Shown: positions 53,418 to 62,117 of the stretch, one piece after another | Layout: each line of letters opens with the position of its first letter | Numbering within the stretch: the first letter of the stretch is position 1 | From: an uncultured Woeseiaceae bacterium | GTDB taxonomy: Bacteria; Pseudomonadota; Gammaproteobacteria; Steroidobacterales; Woeseiaceae | Length of the DNA stretch: 64,000 bases | NCBI GenBank assembly: GCA_947258565.1 | Contig: CAMYJB010000004.1 | Location: forward strand, 34,970-98,969 | Reading direction: 5' to 3' | The notes under the pieces: model-generated | What the model saw: only the letters and a program-made list of their open reading frames with translations | The model's database searches: none | Told to the model about the DNA's origin: nothing | Position numbers and translations under genes: made by a program

Positions 53418-54353
53418 TCAGTCTGTGCCGGTCCAGACCAGGTTGCCCAGCTCGGACAGGTCGTAGCCGCCCAGCATGTTTGCCTGCCGTCGGCACTCGT
53501 CACCGCGAAGATAGTCCAGGAGCCGCTGAAACAGCCGGCGGAAGAATATGCCGCGGTGCAGGGCCAGGTCGAATGCCTCCCAGCCGATGGGCACGAAGTC
53601 GAGACCGAATTCGTTGGCAACGGCTCGGACCCCCGGACCCACTTCGGCCTGCCCCATCGCGACCAGCGACGCCGCCTCGCGCTCCGTGCTCGCGCGGCCG
53701 GTAATTCGCCGGTCGGCCGGATCCAGCTCCTCGCGCGAGATGAGTTCGCGCAGAAAACGCTGTGAGCCGGCACCTTCCTGGCGCTCGAACCAGCGGACCC
53801 CGTGCTGGAACAACCCTTCGAATCCCATTTCGGCCGACCACAGGCCCGGTGCCACCAGCAAGCCCTGCTCACGTCGGAACAGCCGCACCAGCGCCCAGTC
53901 GCCAGCCTGTACGAATTGCCGGATCAGTGCGGGATGGCGCTGGTAGGACTCGTCGGCCGGACCCCAGTGAATACCGCACACATCCGCGCGGCGGCGCGCC
54001 AGCAACATCAGGCCGAGCTGGCTGCCCGTCGCGGCATAGCTCATCAGCGCCTTCGACTGCAGGGCAGTGGCAACGTGCGTTACGGCACGAAACAGCAGCG
54101 GATCGTCGCTGCCCGCGATCACAATGCGGTCGGTCAGCAAGCCGCCGTGGCTCGACTCGAGCAACCACTGGTCCACGAGGTCGCGAGGGAACAGCCACTT
54201 GCCGGTAAGTTTCGTCGCCGGGATCTTGCCCTCGCGTACCAGCGCGTAGATCTTCTTCTCGTTCACCTGCAGGTAGGCGGCCACCTGCTTCACCGTCATG
54301 AAGCGCGGCTGTTCCCCGCCGTTCGCTTCGTTGTCTGCTTTCCCGGAAGTCAA
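53418..54353 (-). CDS. Helix-turn-helix regulator with a periplasmic-binding-like sensor domain
   Basis: A 311-residue cytoplasmic protein. Residues 19-65 are an excisionase/MerR-like HTH ('MTVKQVAAYLQVNEKKIYAL', 'LTGKWLFPRDLVDQWL'). Residues about 75-305 form a PBP_like domain ('DRIVIAGSDDPLLFRAVTHVATAL', 'GSQLGLMLLARRRADVCGIHWG', 'FGLDFVPIGWEAFDLALHRGIFF') of the type that senses oxyanions or small ligands. It is divergent from the fdh operon, only 39 bases from its first gene, and so is the most likely direct regulator of that operon. A molybdate or tungstate ligand would fit the context, but is not shown. Confidence 0.82.
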   Translation of the reverse strand: MTSGKADNEANGGEQPRFMTVKQVAAYLQVNEKKIYALVREGKIPATKLTGKWLFPRDLVDQWLLESSHGGLLTDRIVIAGSDDPLLFRAVTHVATALQSKALMSYAATGSQLGLMLLARRRADVCGIHWGPADESYQRHPALIRQFVQAGDWALVRLFRREQGLLVAPGLWSAEMGFEGLFQHGVRWFERQEGAGSQRFLRELISREELDPADRRITGRASTEREAASLVAMGQAEVGPGVRAVANEFGLDFVPIGWEAFDLALHRGIFFRRLFQRLLDYLRGDECRRQANMLGGYDLSELGNLVWTGTD

Positions 54354-54392
54354 ATCATACTCACTCGCGTCATTGCGCTAATATTGGCAGAC

Positions 54393-54872
54393 ATGAGCCA
54401 GCCAGATCGACACACTGTAGCCGTAATCATGGAGCGTAAACAGGTCAGGCGCGGACGTTGGTCCGTGCCGAGCTGGCGCGCAGTCTCCGTCGTTGCGGGC
54501 GAGCATGTCGTCGGCAAGAGCAGCGGCCGCAGCCCGATTTACGAGCGCGATGACGAGGCACAGTACCTCTGGTCCGGCCTCCCCTTGCTGTTGTATCGCG
54601 ACCTGGCGGAAGAGTATTGGTACAACCTGACCGGCGACAACCCGTCGTTGTTCGTCATCTGCCACGAGACGCCCGACGGTGAACTCACGCCGTTCCGGGT
54701 CACTGCCGATCACGATTCGGCGACGGTCTGCCTCGAGAGCGACGACCAGGTGTTCGCGGTGCCGGTGCCGCCCGAGATCTACCAGCACCTGGAGAAGTTC
54801 GTCGTGACGCACTTCGTGCCGCAGGAACGCAAGAAGCGCAAGCGCAAGAACTGGTCGGAGACCCCGGGCTGA
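54393..54872 (+). CDS. DUF3305 domain protein, formate dehydrogenase-associated
   Basis: A 159-residue soluble protein starting 'MSQPDRHTVAVIMERKQVRRGRWSVPSWRAVSVV'. 'LPLLLYRDLAEEYWYNLTGDNPSLFVICHE' and 'VPVPPEIYQHLEKFVVTHFVPQERKKRKR' follow. This is the DUF3305 pattern, found next to DUF3306 in fdh operons of many Proteobacteria. The function is unknown; the strict linkage suggests a maturation role. ATG at 54393 is chosen; longer frames run antisense through the regulator. It is the first gene of the fdh operon and shares one base with the next. Confidence 0.82.
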   Translation: MSQPDRHTVAVIMERKQVRRGRWSVPSWRAVSVVAGEHVVGKSSGRSPIYERDDEAQYLWSGLPLLLYRDLAEEYWYNLTGDNPSLFVICHETPDGELTPFRVTADHDSATVCLESDDQVFAVPVPPEIYQHLEKFVVTHFVPQERKKRKRKNWSETPG

Positions 54873-55459
54873 TGGCCGAAAACCGACATAGCGATCAGGA
54901 GGGTTTCCTGACGCGCTGGTCGCGCCGCAAGGCCCTGTCGCGCAGCGGCGAGGAATTGCCGGAGCCCATTGAGGATGTGGACGAGGAGCGGCCGGAAGCG
55001 GTCGCGTCCGTGCAGGAATCTGCGCCGGATGTTGAAGAGCCGGCGCCGGAGCATCCTGGCGACGATGCCCGCGCCCCGGCGGACGCGGCGCCGGAACTGC
55101 CGCCACTTGAGTCGCTGGACGAGAATTCGGATTACAGTGCGTTTCTCGGTGACGGCGTACCGGCCGACATGAAGCAGAAAGCGCTGCGCAAGCTGTTCCA
55201 CAGCCCCAAGTTCAATATCCGCGACGGCCTCGATGACTACGACTGGGACTTCACCAATCCCGAGCCGCTGGGCGATATCATCACGGCCGAGATGCGCTAC
55301 CGCGTGGAGCGCGAACTCGAGCGGCTGGCGGGTCTCGACGACGAGGAGGAGAAACCGGAAGATTCGCCCACCGTGGCCGCGGTCGACGCCGGAGAGCGCG
55401 ACGAGCCCGACAACGAGTCTGACCGCGAGGCCGACGATGACCAACCTGAACCTTCCTGA
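54872..55459 (+). CDS. DUF3306 domain protein, formate dehydrogenase-associated
   Basis: A 195-residue acidic protein. The start 'GFLTRWSRRKAL' and the central 'LPPLESLDENSDYSAFLGDGVPADMKQKALRKLFHSPKFNIRDGLDDYDWDF' are the DUF3306 signature. The rest is low-complexity, rich in Glu, Asp and Pro, and likely disordered. It always travels with DUF3305 near formate dehydrogenases, so a maturation or assembly role is inferred. It overlaps the ferredoxin gene by 23 bases. Confidence 0.85.
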   Translation: MAENRHSDQEGFLTRWSRRKALSRSGEELPEPIEDVDEERPEAVASVQESAPDVEEPAPEHPGDDARAPADAAPELPPLESLDENSDYSAFLGDGVPADMKQKALRKLFHSPKFNIRDGLDDYDWDFTNPEPLGDIITAEMRYRVERELERLAGLDDEEEKPEDSPTVAAVDAGERDEPDNESDREADDDQPEPS

Positions 55460-57107
55460 CAGCACCGCAAGCGGCCGGGCGCGAGCCGAGGCTCTCGACC
55501 TCCGCCATCGGCCGGAAGTGGCGTCCACCTCAATTGTCAGCTTCCTGTCCCACGGCCGCGTTCTTATCGTCGGCGAGGAAACGCAGGCGCTGGCGGCTGC
55601 CGGCCGCCTCGGCGAGGGACTCGTTGCGACGCTGTTTTGTCCGGCTGATTCGCGGCCGGCCACAGCGACGGTCGATGGCCTGACCGTCGTCCGCGGCGGC
55701 ACGCCCGAGCTTTCGGGAAGCCTTGGTAGTTACACCCTGAGCCTTGCAGCTTCAGAAGACGACGTTGAGTCACCGGCGGTCGCGATGCTCACGCAGGCCC
55801 GTTTCGACCTCGTGCTCGACCTGACCGACCCGCCGCTGCTGCAGCAAGAGGCCTTGCCGCCCGGCTACTACGCGCCGCGCGACGACGCAGACGCGCTGGA
55901 CAGCGCCATAACCGAATTACCGGAGATGCGCGGCGAGTTCGAGAAACCCAAGTATTTCAATCTCGACCCCGAGATCTGTGCGCACGGCCGCAGGGGCATC
56001 CGCGGCTGCACTCGCTGCCTCGATGTCTGTCCGGCCTGGGCGATAACCTCGGCCGGCGAACACGTGACGGTGGATCCGAACCTGTGCCAGGGCTTCGGCA
56101 GCTGTGCGTCCGTCTGCCCGACCGGTGCCATTACGTATGCGTTTCCGAGCACCGGCGACCTGCTCGGCTACGTGCGCACCGTTCTGGTCAGCTACCGCGA
56201 TTCCGGCGGGGCGGATCCGTTGCTCGTGTTCTTCGACAGCGCATCGGCGGGCGCGATTGCGGACGGACTCGGCGCCGCGTTGCCGGAAAACGCGCTGCCG
56301 GTCCAGCTGGAAGAGGTCGGGTCCATCGGCATGGATGCGTGGCTGACCTGCCTCGCCTACGGCGCCCGCCGCGTGCTGATCCTCACGGGACGCGATACGC
56401 CGCAGAGCATCCGCGACGTGCTGGAACGCCAGATTGGCTACACCTCGCCGATCCTGGAGGGTATGGGTTACCCCGGCGCTGCCATAGAGGCAGTGGATTC
56501 CGGTGACGTCGGCACGGTAACGGCTGCCGCGAACCCGGACCAGTCGATCAGCCTGGAAAGCCCCGCCCGCTTCGCGCCGCCCCCGGAAAAACGCCTGCTG
56601 CTGCGCACGGCGATCAACTACCTGCTGGAGCACGCCCCGAGCCACAGGAAGGTTGCGGCATTGCCTGCGGGCGCACCGTTCGGCCGGGTCAAGGTCGATG
56701 CGGCCGCGTGCACGCTGTGCATGAGCTGCGTCGCGGTCTGCCCGACCTCAGCGCTGCGCGAAGGGCAGGGACTGCCGCAGCTGAATTTCGTCGAGCGCTC
56801 CTGCATCCAGTGCGGATCGTGTGAAAAAGCCTGTCCGGAGGACGCTGTCTCGCTCGAGACCCGCTTCCTGTACGACGACAAGGAACGCGGCGCCCAGCGC
56901 CTGCTGCACGAGGAGCAGCCGCTGTGCTGCATTTCCTGCGGCAAGCCGTTCGCCACGCGGTCGATGCTCAGGGTCATGGCGAAAAAGCTCGAGGACCACT
57001 GGATGTTCCAGAGCGACGCCGACCGGCGACGCCTGGAGATGTGCGAAGACTGCCGGGTCAAGGACCTGATGCGCGCACAACAGGGTGGCGGACCGGGGCC
57101 TGTCTGA
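55437..57107 (+). CDS. Large multi-cluster ferredoxin of the fdh operon
   Basis: A 556-residue cytoplasmic iron-sulfur protein. An N-terminal Rossmann-like part (about 35-135, 'GRVLIVGEETQALAAAGRLGEG') precedes two ferredoxin modules. Module 1 uses Cys181, 191, 194, 198 and Cys217, 223, 227 with CP ends. Module 2 uses Cys425, 428, 431, 435 and Cys456, 459, 462, 466 with perfect CxxCxxCxxxCP spacing. A C-terminal CxxC pair set (Cys498/501, Cys536/539) looks like a zinc or further cluster site. The protein recurs in fdh operons, and an electron-transfer or cofactor-maturation role is likely but unproven. It overlaps DUF3306 by 23 bases. Confidence 0.85.
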   Translation: MTNLNLPDSTASGRARAEALDLRHRPEVASTSIVSFLSHGRVLIVGEETQALAAAGRLGEGLVATLFCPADSRPATATVDGLTVVRGGTPELSGSLGSYTLSLAASEDDVESPAVAMLTQARFDLVLDLTDPPLLQQEALPPGYYAPRDDADALDSAITELPEMRGEFEKPKYFNLDPEICAHGRRGIRGCTRCLDVCPAWAITSAGEHVTVDPNLCQGFGSCASVCPTGAITYAFPSTGDLLGYVRTVLVSYRDSGGADPLLVFFDSASAGAIADGLGAALPENALPVQLEEVGSIGMDAWLTCLAYGARRVLILTGRDTPQSIRDVLERQIGYTSPILEGMGYPGAAIEAVDSGDVGTVTAAANPDQSISLESPARFAPPPEKRLLLRTAINYLLEHAPSHRKVAALPAGAPFGRVKVDAAACTLCMSCVAVCPTSALREGQGLPQLNFVERSCIQCGSCEKACPEDAVSLETRFLYDDKERGAQRLLHEEQPLCCISCGKPFATRSMLRVMAKKLEDHWMFQSDADRRRLEMCEDCRVKDLMRAQQGGGPGPV

Positions 57108-57301
57108 GCCTGCGTATCGTCGACAGACAACACGGTGACGGTCGACCGGGCACGGATGGGACAAAATGTCGCTCTGTGCTGTCTTCACGCTAAATAGTTC
57201 TGACTATTTGTCCCTTAACAGTGATTTATTGTCAGTGGCGGCCGCCCTCCTATTTGACTAAACTTAGGTGAAATAACTGGGGGATTAGCGGGCTCGGATA
57301 C
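57108..57301. promoter_or_regulatory. Internal control region between the ferredoxin and TorD genes
   Basis: A 194-base gap inside the fdh gene cluster. It holds a perfect AT-rich hairpin AAATAGT-TCTG-ACTATTT (57192-57209), then a TTGTCA (57230-57235) with TATTTG 16 bases on, which is a weak -35/-10 pair. The gap is AT-rich compared with its surroundings, and no good ribosome site precedes the TorD ATG. A second promoter for the catalytic genes probably lies here, separating them from the upstream maturation genes. Confidence 0.4.
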
Positions 57302-57979
57302 ATGACCGAAGCACCTGCATTACACGACGCAACCGCCGCTGCCGGCATCTCGTCTTTGGAGCCGGAAGACCGGCTCCGAGCCGATACTTACCGGGTTCTC
57401 GGCCGGCTGCTTGCGGCGCCGCCGGATGCGGAAACCCTGGACCTGTTTGCAACCGCTCCCGTCAGCAACGAAGACAACCTCCTCGCCGTCGCCTGGCGGA
57501 TGCTGGCGATGTCCGCCGAACGCGCGACGCCGGGCGAGGTAGCGGACGAATACCAGACCTTGTTCATCGGCCTCGGCCGCGGCGAACTCGTGCCGTTCGG
57601 CTCCTGGTACCTCACGGGGTTCCTGATGGAACAGCCGCTCGCCCGGCTCCGCACCGACATGCAAAAGCTCGGCTTCGAGCGCCAGGATGACGTCGCCGAG
57701 CCCGAGGATCATGCTGCGGCGCTCTGCGAAATCATGGCGTTGCTTGCAGAAGATACCGGCCCCGGCAGTCTCGAGGTGCAGGCCGCGTTTTTCGAAACCC
57801 ACATCGGAACCTGGATGACGCGCTTATTCCGCGACATGCAGGAGGCTTCCTCGGCGCGCTTTTACCGCGCCGTTGGCCAGCTTGGAGAGCAATTTATTAA
57901 TACGGACCAGCGTTACCTGGAAATGGTGGAACGATCGGACGCCACACCGGGCGAGCCGGTCCGCCCCGGTATTTCATAA
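57302..57979 (+). CDS. TorD/DmsD-type molecular chaperone for the formate dehydrogenase
   Basis: A 225-residue all-helical protein. 'RADTYRVLGRLLAAPPDAETLDLF' opens the TorD/NarJ fold. The motif 'EVADEYQTLFIGLGRGELVPFGSWYLTGFLMEQPLARLRTDMQKLGF' is the family core (E-Y-x-x-L-F-x-G and P-x-x-S-x-Y). Such redox-enzyme chaperones hold the Tat signal peptide of the apo-enzyme until the pterin cofactor is inserted. It is encoded immediately before the two Tat-signal proteins of this operon. Confidence 0.88.
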   Translation: MTEAPALHDATAAAGISSLEPEDRLRADTYRVLGRLLAAPPDAETLDLFATAPVSNEDNLLAVAWRMLAMSAERATPGEVADEYQTLFIGLGRGELVPFGSWYLTGFLMEQPLARLRTDMQKLGFERQDDVAEPEDHAAALCEIMALLAEDTGPGSLEVQAAFFETHIGTWMTRLFRDMQEASSARFYRAVGQLGEQFINTDQRYLEMVERSDATPGEPVRPGIS

Positions 57980-58016
57980 AGCGCCGGCTATTCGGCGCCG
58001 TAATGGGAGATAGGAG

Positions 58017-58226
58017 ATGAGTCGTAAATCGAGTTCGTACACCGCTGATCGGCGTACATTTCTCAAGAAGCTGGCTGCGGCGGGGGGCGCAACGGCAGCG
58101 GTCGCGATGTCCGGCCGTGCGGCCGTCGCCTCACCGGAGCAGGCCACCGCGCCCGGGCCGGCCAAACAAAAGGGTTACCACGAAACCCCCCACATTCGTA
58201 GCTATTACCGTTCTGCCCGCCTGTAA
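58017..58226 (+). CDS. Small Tat-signal protein of the formate dehydrogenase operon
   Basis: A 69-residue protein with a twin-arginine signal (Arg12-Arg13 in DRRTFLKKLAAAGGATAA). A very short tail follows, ending 'KGYHETPHIRSYYRSARL', where YHETxHIRxYY is conserved among proteins at this position in fdh operons. After signal cleavage near AVAS only about 30 residues would remain. It may be a small periplasmic subunit of the enzyme or an export helper. GAGATAGGAG lies just before the ATG (58007-58016). Confidence 0.78.
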   Translation: MSRKSSSYTADRRTFLKKLAAAGGATAAVAMSGRAAVASPEQATAPGPAKQKGYHETPHIRSYYRSARL

Positions 58227-58280
58227 CCGGCTGCTGAACCGGACTACAGCGCAACAGAAACCAACCTTGGGAGATTAGCG

Positions 58281-61193
58281 ATGAAGCTGATCAAGAAGCG
58301 AGACCTCACCGCCACCGAATCGGCCAGTGTATCGAGCGGCGTGCTCGGTTCCACCGTGGATCGCCGCGCCTTCCTGCGCCGCGCGGGCCTGGGCCTCGGT
58401 GGTACCGCCGTGGCGGCGACACTGCCCACGACGATGATCCGGCGCGCCGAAGCCGCGCGCGACGTCGACCCGAACGCCAAGACGGAAGTCCGCAAGTCGG
58501 TCTGCACCCACTGCTCGGTGGGCTGCGGCGTCGTTGCGGAAGTTCAGAACGGCGTCTGGACCGGACAGGAACCGGATTTCGATTCACCGTTCAACATGGG
58601 CGGCCACTGCGCCAAGGGCGCCTCGGTGCGCGAGCACGGCCACGGTGAACGCCGGCTGAAATACCCGATGAAGCTCACCGGCGGCAAGTGGACCAAGGTC
58701 TCCTGGGATCAGGCCGTCGACGAGATCGGCGACAAGGTGCTCGACATTCGCAAGCGCTCCGGCCCGGACTCCGTCTACTGGCTCGGCTCGGCCAAGTTCA
58801 ACAACGAGCAGGCCTACCTGTTCCGCAAGTTCGCAGCGCTGTGGGGCACGAACAACGTCGATCACCAGGCCCGCATCTGCCATTCGACGACGGTCGCCGG
58901 CGTAGCCAACACCTGGGGCTACGGCGCGATGACCAACTCCTACAACGACATGCACAACTGCAAGGCGATGTTCTTCATCGGCAGTAATGCCGCGGAAGCA
59001 CACCCGGTCGCGATGCAGCACGTGCTGCGCGGCAAGGAGAACGGCGCGAAGATGATCGTGGTCGACCCACGCTTCACGCGCACCGCCGCACATGCCGACC
59101 AGTTCCTGCGTATCCGCCCGGGCAGCGACGTGCCGATCATCTGGGGCATCCTGTGGCACGTTTTCGAAAACGGCTGGGAGGACAAGGAATACATCCGCCA
59201 GCGCGTTTACGGCATGGACGAGATCCGCGCCGAGGTTGCCAAGTGGACGCCGGATGTCGTCGAGAACGTCACGGGCGTTCCGGAAGAACAGGTGAAGCTG
59301 GCCGCGAAGACCATGGCCGAAAACAGGCCCGGCACGATCGTCTGGTGCATGGGCGGCACCCAGCACACGATCGGCAACAACAACACGCGCGCCTACTGCG
59401 CCATGCAGCTTGCACTCGGCAACGTGGGCGTGTCGGGTGGCGGCGCCAACATCTTCCGCGGTCACGACAACGTGCAGGGCGCCACGGACCTCGGCATCCT
59501 CTCGCACACGCTGCCGGGCTACTACGGCCTGTCGGACGGTGCCTGGAAGCACTGGTCACGCGTCTGGGGCCTGGACCACGACTGGGTCGTATCCCGCTTC
59601 GACACCGGCTACATGGACACGGCGGGCGACGTCGAGGAAGGCGAGGCGCCGGTACCGTTCGCGAACCCGATGAACTCGGCCGGCATGCCGGTCTCTCGCT
59701 GGATCGACGGCGTACTCGAAGACAGCCGCCTGATCGACCAGCGTGACCAGCTCAAGGCGATGTTCTTCTGGGGTCACGCACCGAACAGCCAGACCCGCGG
59801 TCCGGAGATGAAGAAGGCGCTCGAGACGCTCGAGCTCGTCGTCGTCGTCGACCCGTACCCGACACACACGGCGGTCCTGCCCGACCGGCAAGAAGGCATG
59901 TACCTGCTGCCCGCGGCGACGCAGTTCGAGACCTACGGCTCGGTCACCGCATCCAACCGCTCGCTGCAGTGGCGCGAAACGGTTATCGACCCGCTGTTCG
60001 AGGCGCTTCCCGACCATACGATCATGTACAAGCTGGCGAAGAAGCTCGAGTTCTCGGACCAGCTGTTCAAGAACATCAAGGTCGAGAACGACGAACCGTT
60101 GATCGAAGACATCCTCCGCGAGATCAACGCTGGAATGTGGACGATCGGCTACACGGGCCAGAGCCCGGAAAGGCTCAAGCTCCACATGGAAAACAAGCAC
60201 ACGTTCAACACGACGACCCTGAAAGCCGAAGGCGGGCCGTGTGACGGAGACTACTACGGACTGCCGTGGCCATCCTGGGGTACGCCGGACATGAAACACC
60301 CCGGCACCCCGGTGCTGTATGACACCAGCAAGCATGTGGCCGAGGGCGGGCTCAACTTCCGCGCCCGCTTCGGTGTCGAACGCAACGGCGTAAACCTCCT
60401 CGCCGAGGACTCTTACAGCAAGGGCGCCGAGATCCAGGACGGCTATCCGGAATTCACGGCGGATATGCTCAAGCAGCTCGGCTGGTGGGACGAATTGACC
60501 GCCGAGGAGAAGGCGGCTGCCGAAGGCAAGAACTGGAAGACCGACCTCTCGGGTGGCATCCAGCGCGTCGCGATCAAGCACGGTTGCGCGCCGTTCGGCA
60601 ACGCCAAGGCGCGGACGGTCGTCTGGACCTTCCCGGATCCGGTACCGATTCATCGCGAACCGCTGTACACGTCGCGGCGCGACCTCGTCGAGAAATACCC
60701 GACCTACGAGGACCGCAAGAGCCACTACCGCCTGCCGACGCGTTACGCATCGATCCAGGCCAAGGACTACTCGAAGGACTTCCCGCTCATTCACACCAGC
60801 GGGCGGCTCGTCGAGTACGAGGGCGGCGGCGAAGAGAGCCGCTCGAATCCGTGGCTTGCCGAACTCCAGCAGGACATGTTCGCCGAGATCAACCCCGCCG
60901 ACGCCAATAACGCCGGCGTGCGCGACGGCCAGTGGATGTGGCTGGAAAGCCCCGAGGGCGCGAAGATAAAGATCAAGGCCATGGTGACACCGAGAGTCGC
61001 CCGCGGCGTGGTCTTTACGCCGTTCCACTTCGGTGGCTGGTACCAGGGCAAGGACCTGTTGGACAAGTATCCGGAGGGCGCCGCACCGTATGTGCGCGGC
61101 GAAGCGGCCAACACCGCGTTCACCTACGGGTATGACTCCGTTACGCAGATGCAGGAAACGAAAGCATCTCTCTGCAAGATCAGCGCAGCTTAG
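58281..61193 (+). CDS. fdhA: Formate dehydrogenase catalytic alpha subunit (Cys type, Tat-exported)
   Basis: A 970-residue bis-MGD oxidoreductase. It has a Tat signal (Arg28-Arg29 in DRRAFLRRAG), a [4Fe-4S] site (Cys75, Cys78, Cys82, Cys110) and the metal ligand Cys200 in ARICHSTTVAG, followed by the conserved His201. The codon at 58878 is TGC, so Sec is not used. The C-terminal cofactor domain ends 'FTPFHFGGWYQG...YVRGEAANTAFTYGYDSVT'. It oxidises formate to CO2 in the periplasm with Mo or W in the active site. GGGAG stands seven to eight bases upstream of the ATG. It is co-encoded with FdhB and FdhC. Confidence 0.97.
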   Translation: MKLIKKRDLTATESASVSSGVLGSTVDRRAFLRRAGLGLGGTAVAATLPTTMIRRAEAARDVDPNAKTEVRKSVCTHCSVGCGVVAEVQNGVWTGQEPDFDSPFNMGGHCAKGASVREHGHGERRLKYPMKLTGGKWTKVSWDQAVDEIGDKVLDIRKRSGPDSVYWLGSAKFNNEQAYLFRKFAALWGTNNVDHQARICHSTTVAGVANTWGYGAMTNSYNDMHNCKAMFFIGSNAAEAHPVAMQHVLRGKENGAKMIVVDPRFTRTAAHADQFLRIRPGSDVPIIWGILWHVFENGWEDKEYIRQRVYGMDEIRAEVAKWTPDVVENVTGVPEEQVKLAAKTMAENRPGTIVWCMGGTQHTIGNNNTRAYCAMQLALGNVGVSGGGANIFRGHDNVQGATDLGILSHTLPGYYGLSDGAWKHWSRVWGLDHDWVVSRFDTGYMDTAGDVEEGEAPVPFANPMNSAGMPVSRWIDGVLEDSRLIDQRDQLKAMFFWGHAPNSQTRGPEMKKALETLELVVVVDPYPTHTAVLPDRQEGMYLLPAATQFETYGSVTASNRSLQWRETVIDPLFEALPDHTIMYKLAKKLEFSDQLFKNIKVENDEPLIEDILREINAGMWTIGYTGQSPERLKLHMENKHTFNTTTLKAEGGPCDGDYYGLPWPSWGTPDMKHPGTPVLYDTSKHVAEGGLNFRARFGVERNGVNLLAEDSYSKGAEIQDGYPEFTADMLKQLGWWDELTAEEKAAAEGKNWKTDLSGGIQRVAIKHGCAPFGNAKARTVVWTFPDPVPIHREPLYTSRRDLVEKYPTYEDRKSHYRLPTRYASIQAKDYSKDFPLIHTSGRLVEYEGGGEESRSNPWLAELQQDMFAEINPADANNAGVRDGQWMWLESPEGAKIKIKAMVTPRVARGVVFTPFHFGGWYQGKDLLDKYPEGAAPYVRGEAANTAFTYGYDSVTQMQETKASLCKISAA

Positions 61194-61204
61194 GAGACTC
61201 GAAC

Positions 61205-61795
61205 ATGGCACGTATGAAATTTCTTTGTGACGCCGAGCGCTGCATCGAGTGCAACGGTTGTGTAACGGCCTGCAAGAACGAGCACGAGGTCCCCTGGGGC
61301 GTAAACCGGCGCCGCGTCGTGACCCTCGATGACGGCGTTCCCGGCGAGAAATCGGTATCGGTTGCGTGCATGCACTGTACCGATGCGCCCTGCGCCGCCG
61401 TCTGCCCGGTCGACTGTTTTTACACGACCGACGACGGCATCGTCCTGCACGACAAGGACCTCTGCATCGGTTGCGGCTACTGCTTCTACGCCTGCCCGTT
61501 CGGGGCGCCGCAGTTCCCGCAACAGGAGGCCTTTGGCGTTCGCGGCAAGATGGACAAGTGCACGTTCTGCGCGGGTGGTCCCGAGGACAACAGCTCAGCC
61601 GCCGAACTCGAGAAGTACGGCCGCAACCGTGTTGCCGAGGGCAAGCTGCCGCTGTGCGCCGAGATGTGCAGCACGAAGGCCCTGCTTGCCGGCGACGGCG
61701 ATATGGTCGCAGACATCTACCGCGAGCGGATCACGAAACGTGGCGGGCGCCCCGAGACCTGGGGTTGGGAGACCGCCTACAAGGGTGACGCCTGA
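61205..61795 (+). CDS. fdhB: Formate dehydrogenase iron-sulfur beta subunit
   Basis: A 196-residue protein with four [4Fe-4S] sites: CIECNGCVTAC (Cys13, 16, 19, 23), CMHCTDAPCAAVCP, CIGCGYCFYACPFGAP and the final set CTFCAGG with CAEMC. It passes electrons from FdhA to the membrane cytochrome. There is no membrane anchor of the FdnH kind at its C-terminus ('GGRPETWGWETAYKGDA'). There is no Tat signal of its own, so it must be exported bound to FdhA. Start at 61205 follows FdhA by 11 bases. Confidence 0.96.
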   Translation: MARMKFLCDAERCIECNGCVTACKNEHEVPWGVNRRRVVTLDDGVPGEKSVSVACMHCTDAPCAAVCPVDCFYTTDDGIVLHDKDLCIGCGYCFYACPFGAPQFPQQEAFGVRGKMDKCTFCAGGPEDNSSAAELEKYGRNRVAEGKLPLCAEMCSTKALLAGDGDMVADIYRERITKRGGRPETWGWETAYKGDA

Positions 61796-61823
61796 TAGAG
61801 CAGACGTTGCTGGGACAAGAATA

Positions 61824-62045
61824 GTGACAACAGTCGAGAATAAGGGGCAGCGCCCGCTGGCAATGGCGCTCGCCCTTGCTGTCATGTCGATAAGCTTGAC
61901 CGCCTGTGCAGAACGGGCGGAGGTTACCTTGCACGAACCGGGTGTCTACAAGGGTAGTGTGGATCCGCTGCTGGCACAGCAGCAGAATCCGGAACAGATC
62001 CAGACACTGCAGGATCGATTTGCCAAGGGGCAGTCGGACCGGTAG
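61824..62045 (+). CDS. Small lipoprotein of the formate dehydrogenase operon
   Basis: A 73-residue lipoprotein read from a GTG at 61824: 'VENKGQRPLAMALALAVMSISLTACAERAEV', lipobox LTAC with Cys28, then 'TLHEPGVYKGSVDPLLAQQQNPEQIQTLQDRF'. The GTG start gives a charged n-region before the hydrophobic core; an ATG 13 codons later would lose it. The motif 'EPGxYKGxxDPLL' is distinctive. It lies between fdhB and fdhC, so it is probably an accessory of the membrane-bound enzyme. Function unknown. Confidence 0.72.
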   Translation: MTTVENKGQRPLAMALALAVMSISLTACAERAEVTLHEPGVYKGSVDPLLAQQQNPEQIQTLQDRFAKGQSDR

Positions 62046-62117
62046 TCAGGCCGGCCCGGAGAAGCGAATGGACGCCGCGGCCCGACAGGGGTCGCGGCGC
62101 AAACAGGAGCCTGGTCA

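Noticed and set aside
58878-58880. Selenocysteine at the formate dehydrogenase active site
   Set aside because: The codon is TGC (Cys200), not TGA, and the reading frame needs no recoding.
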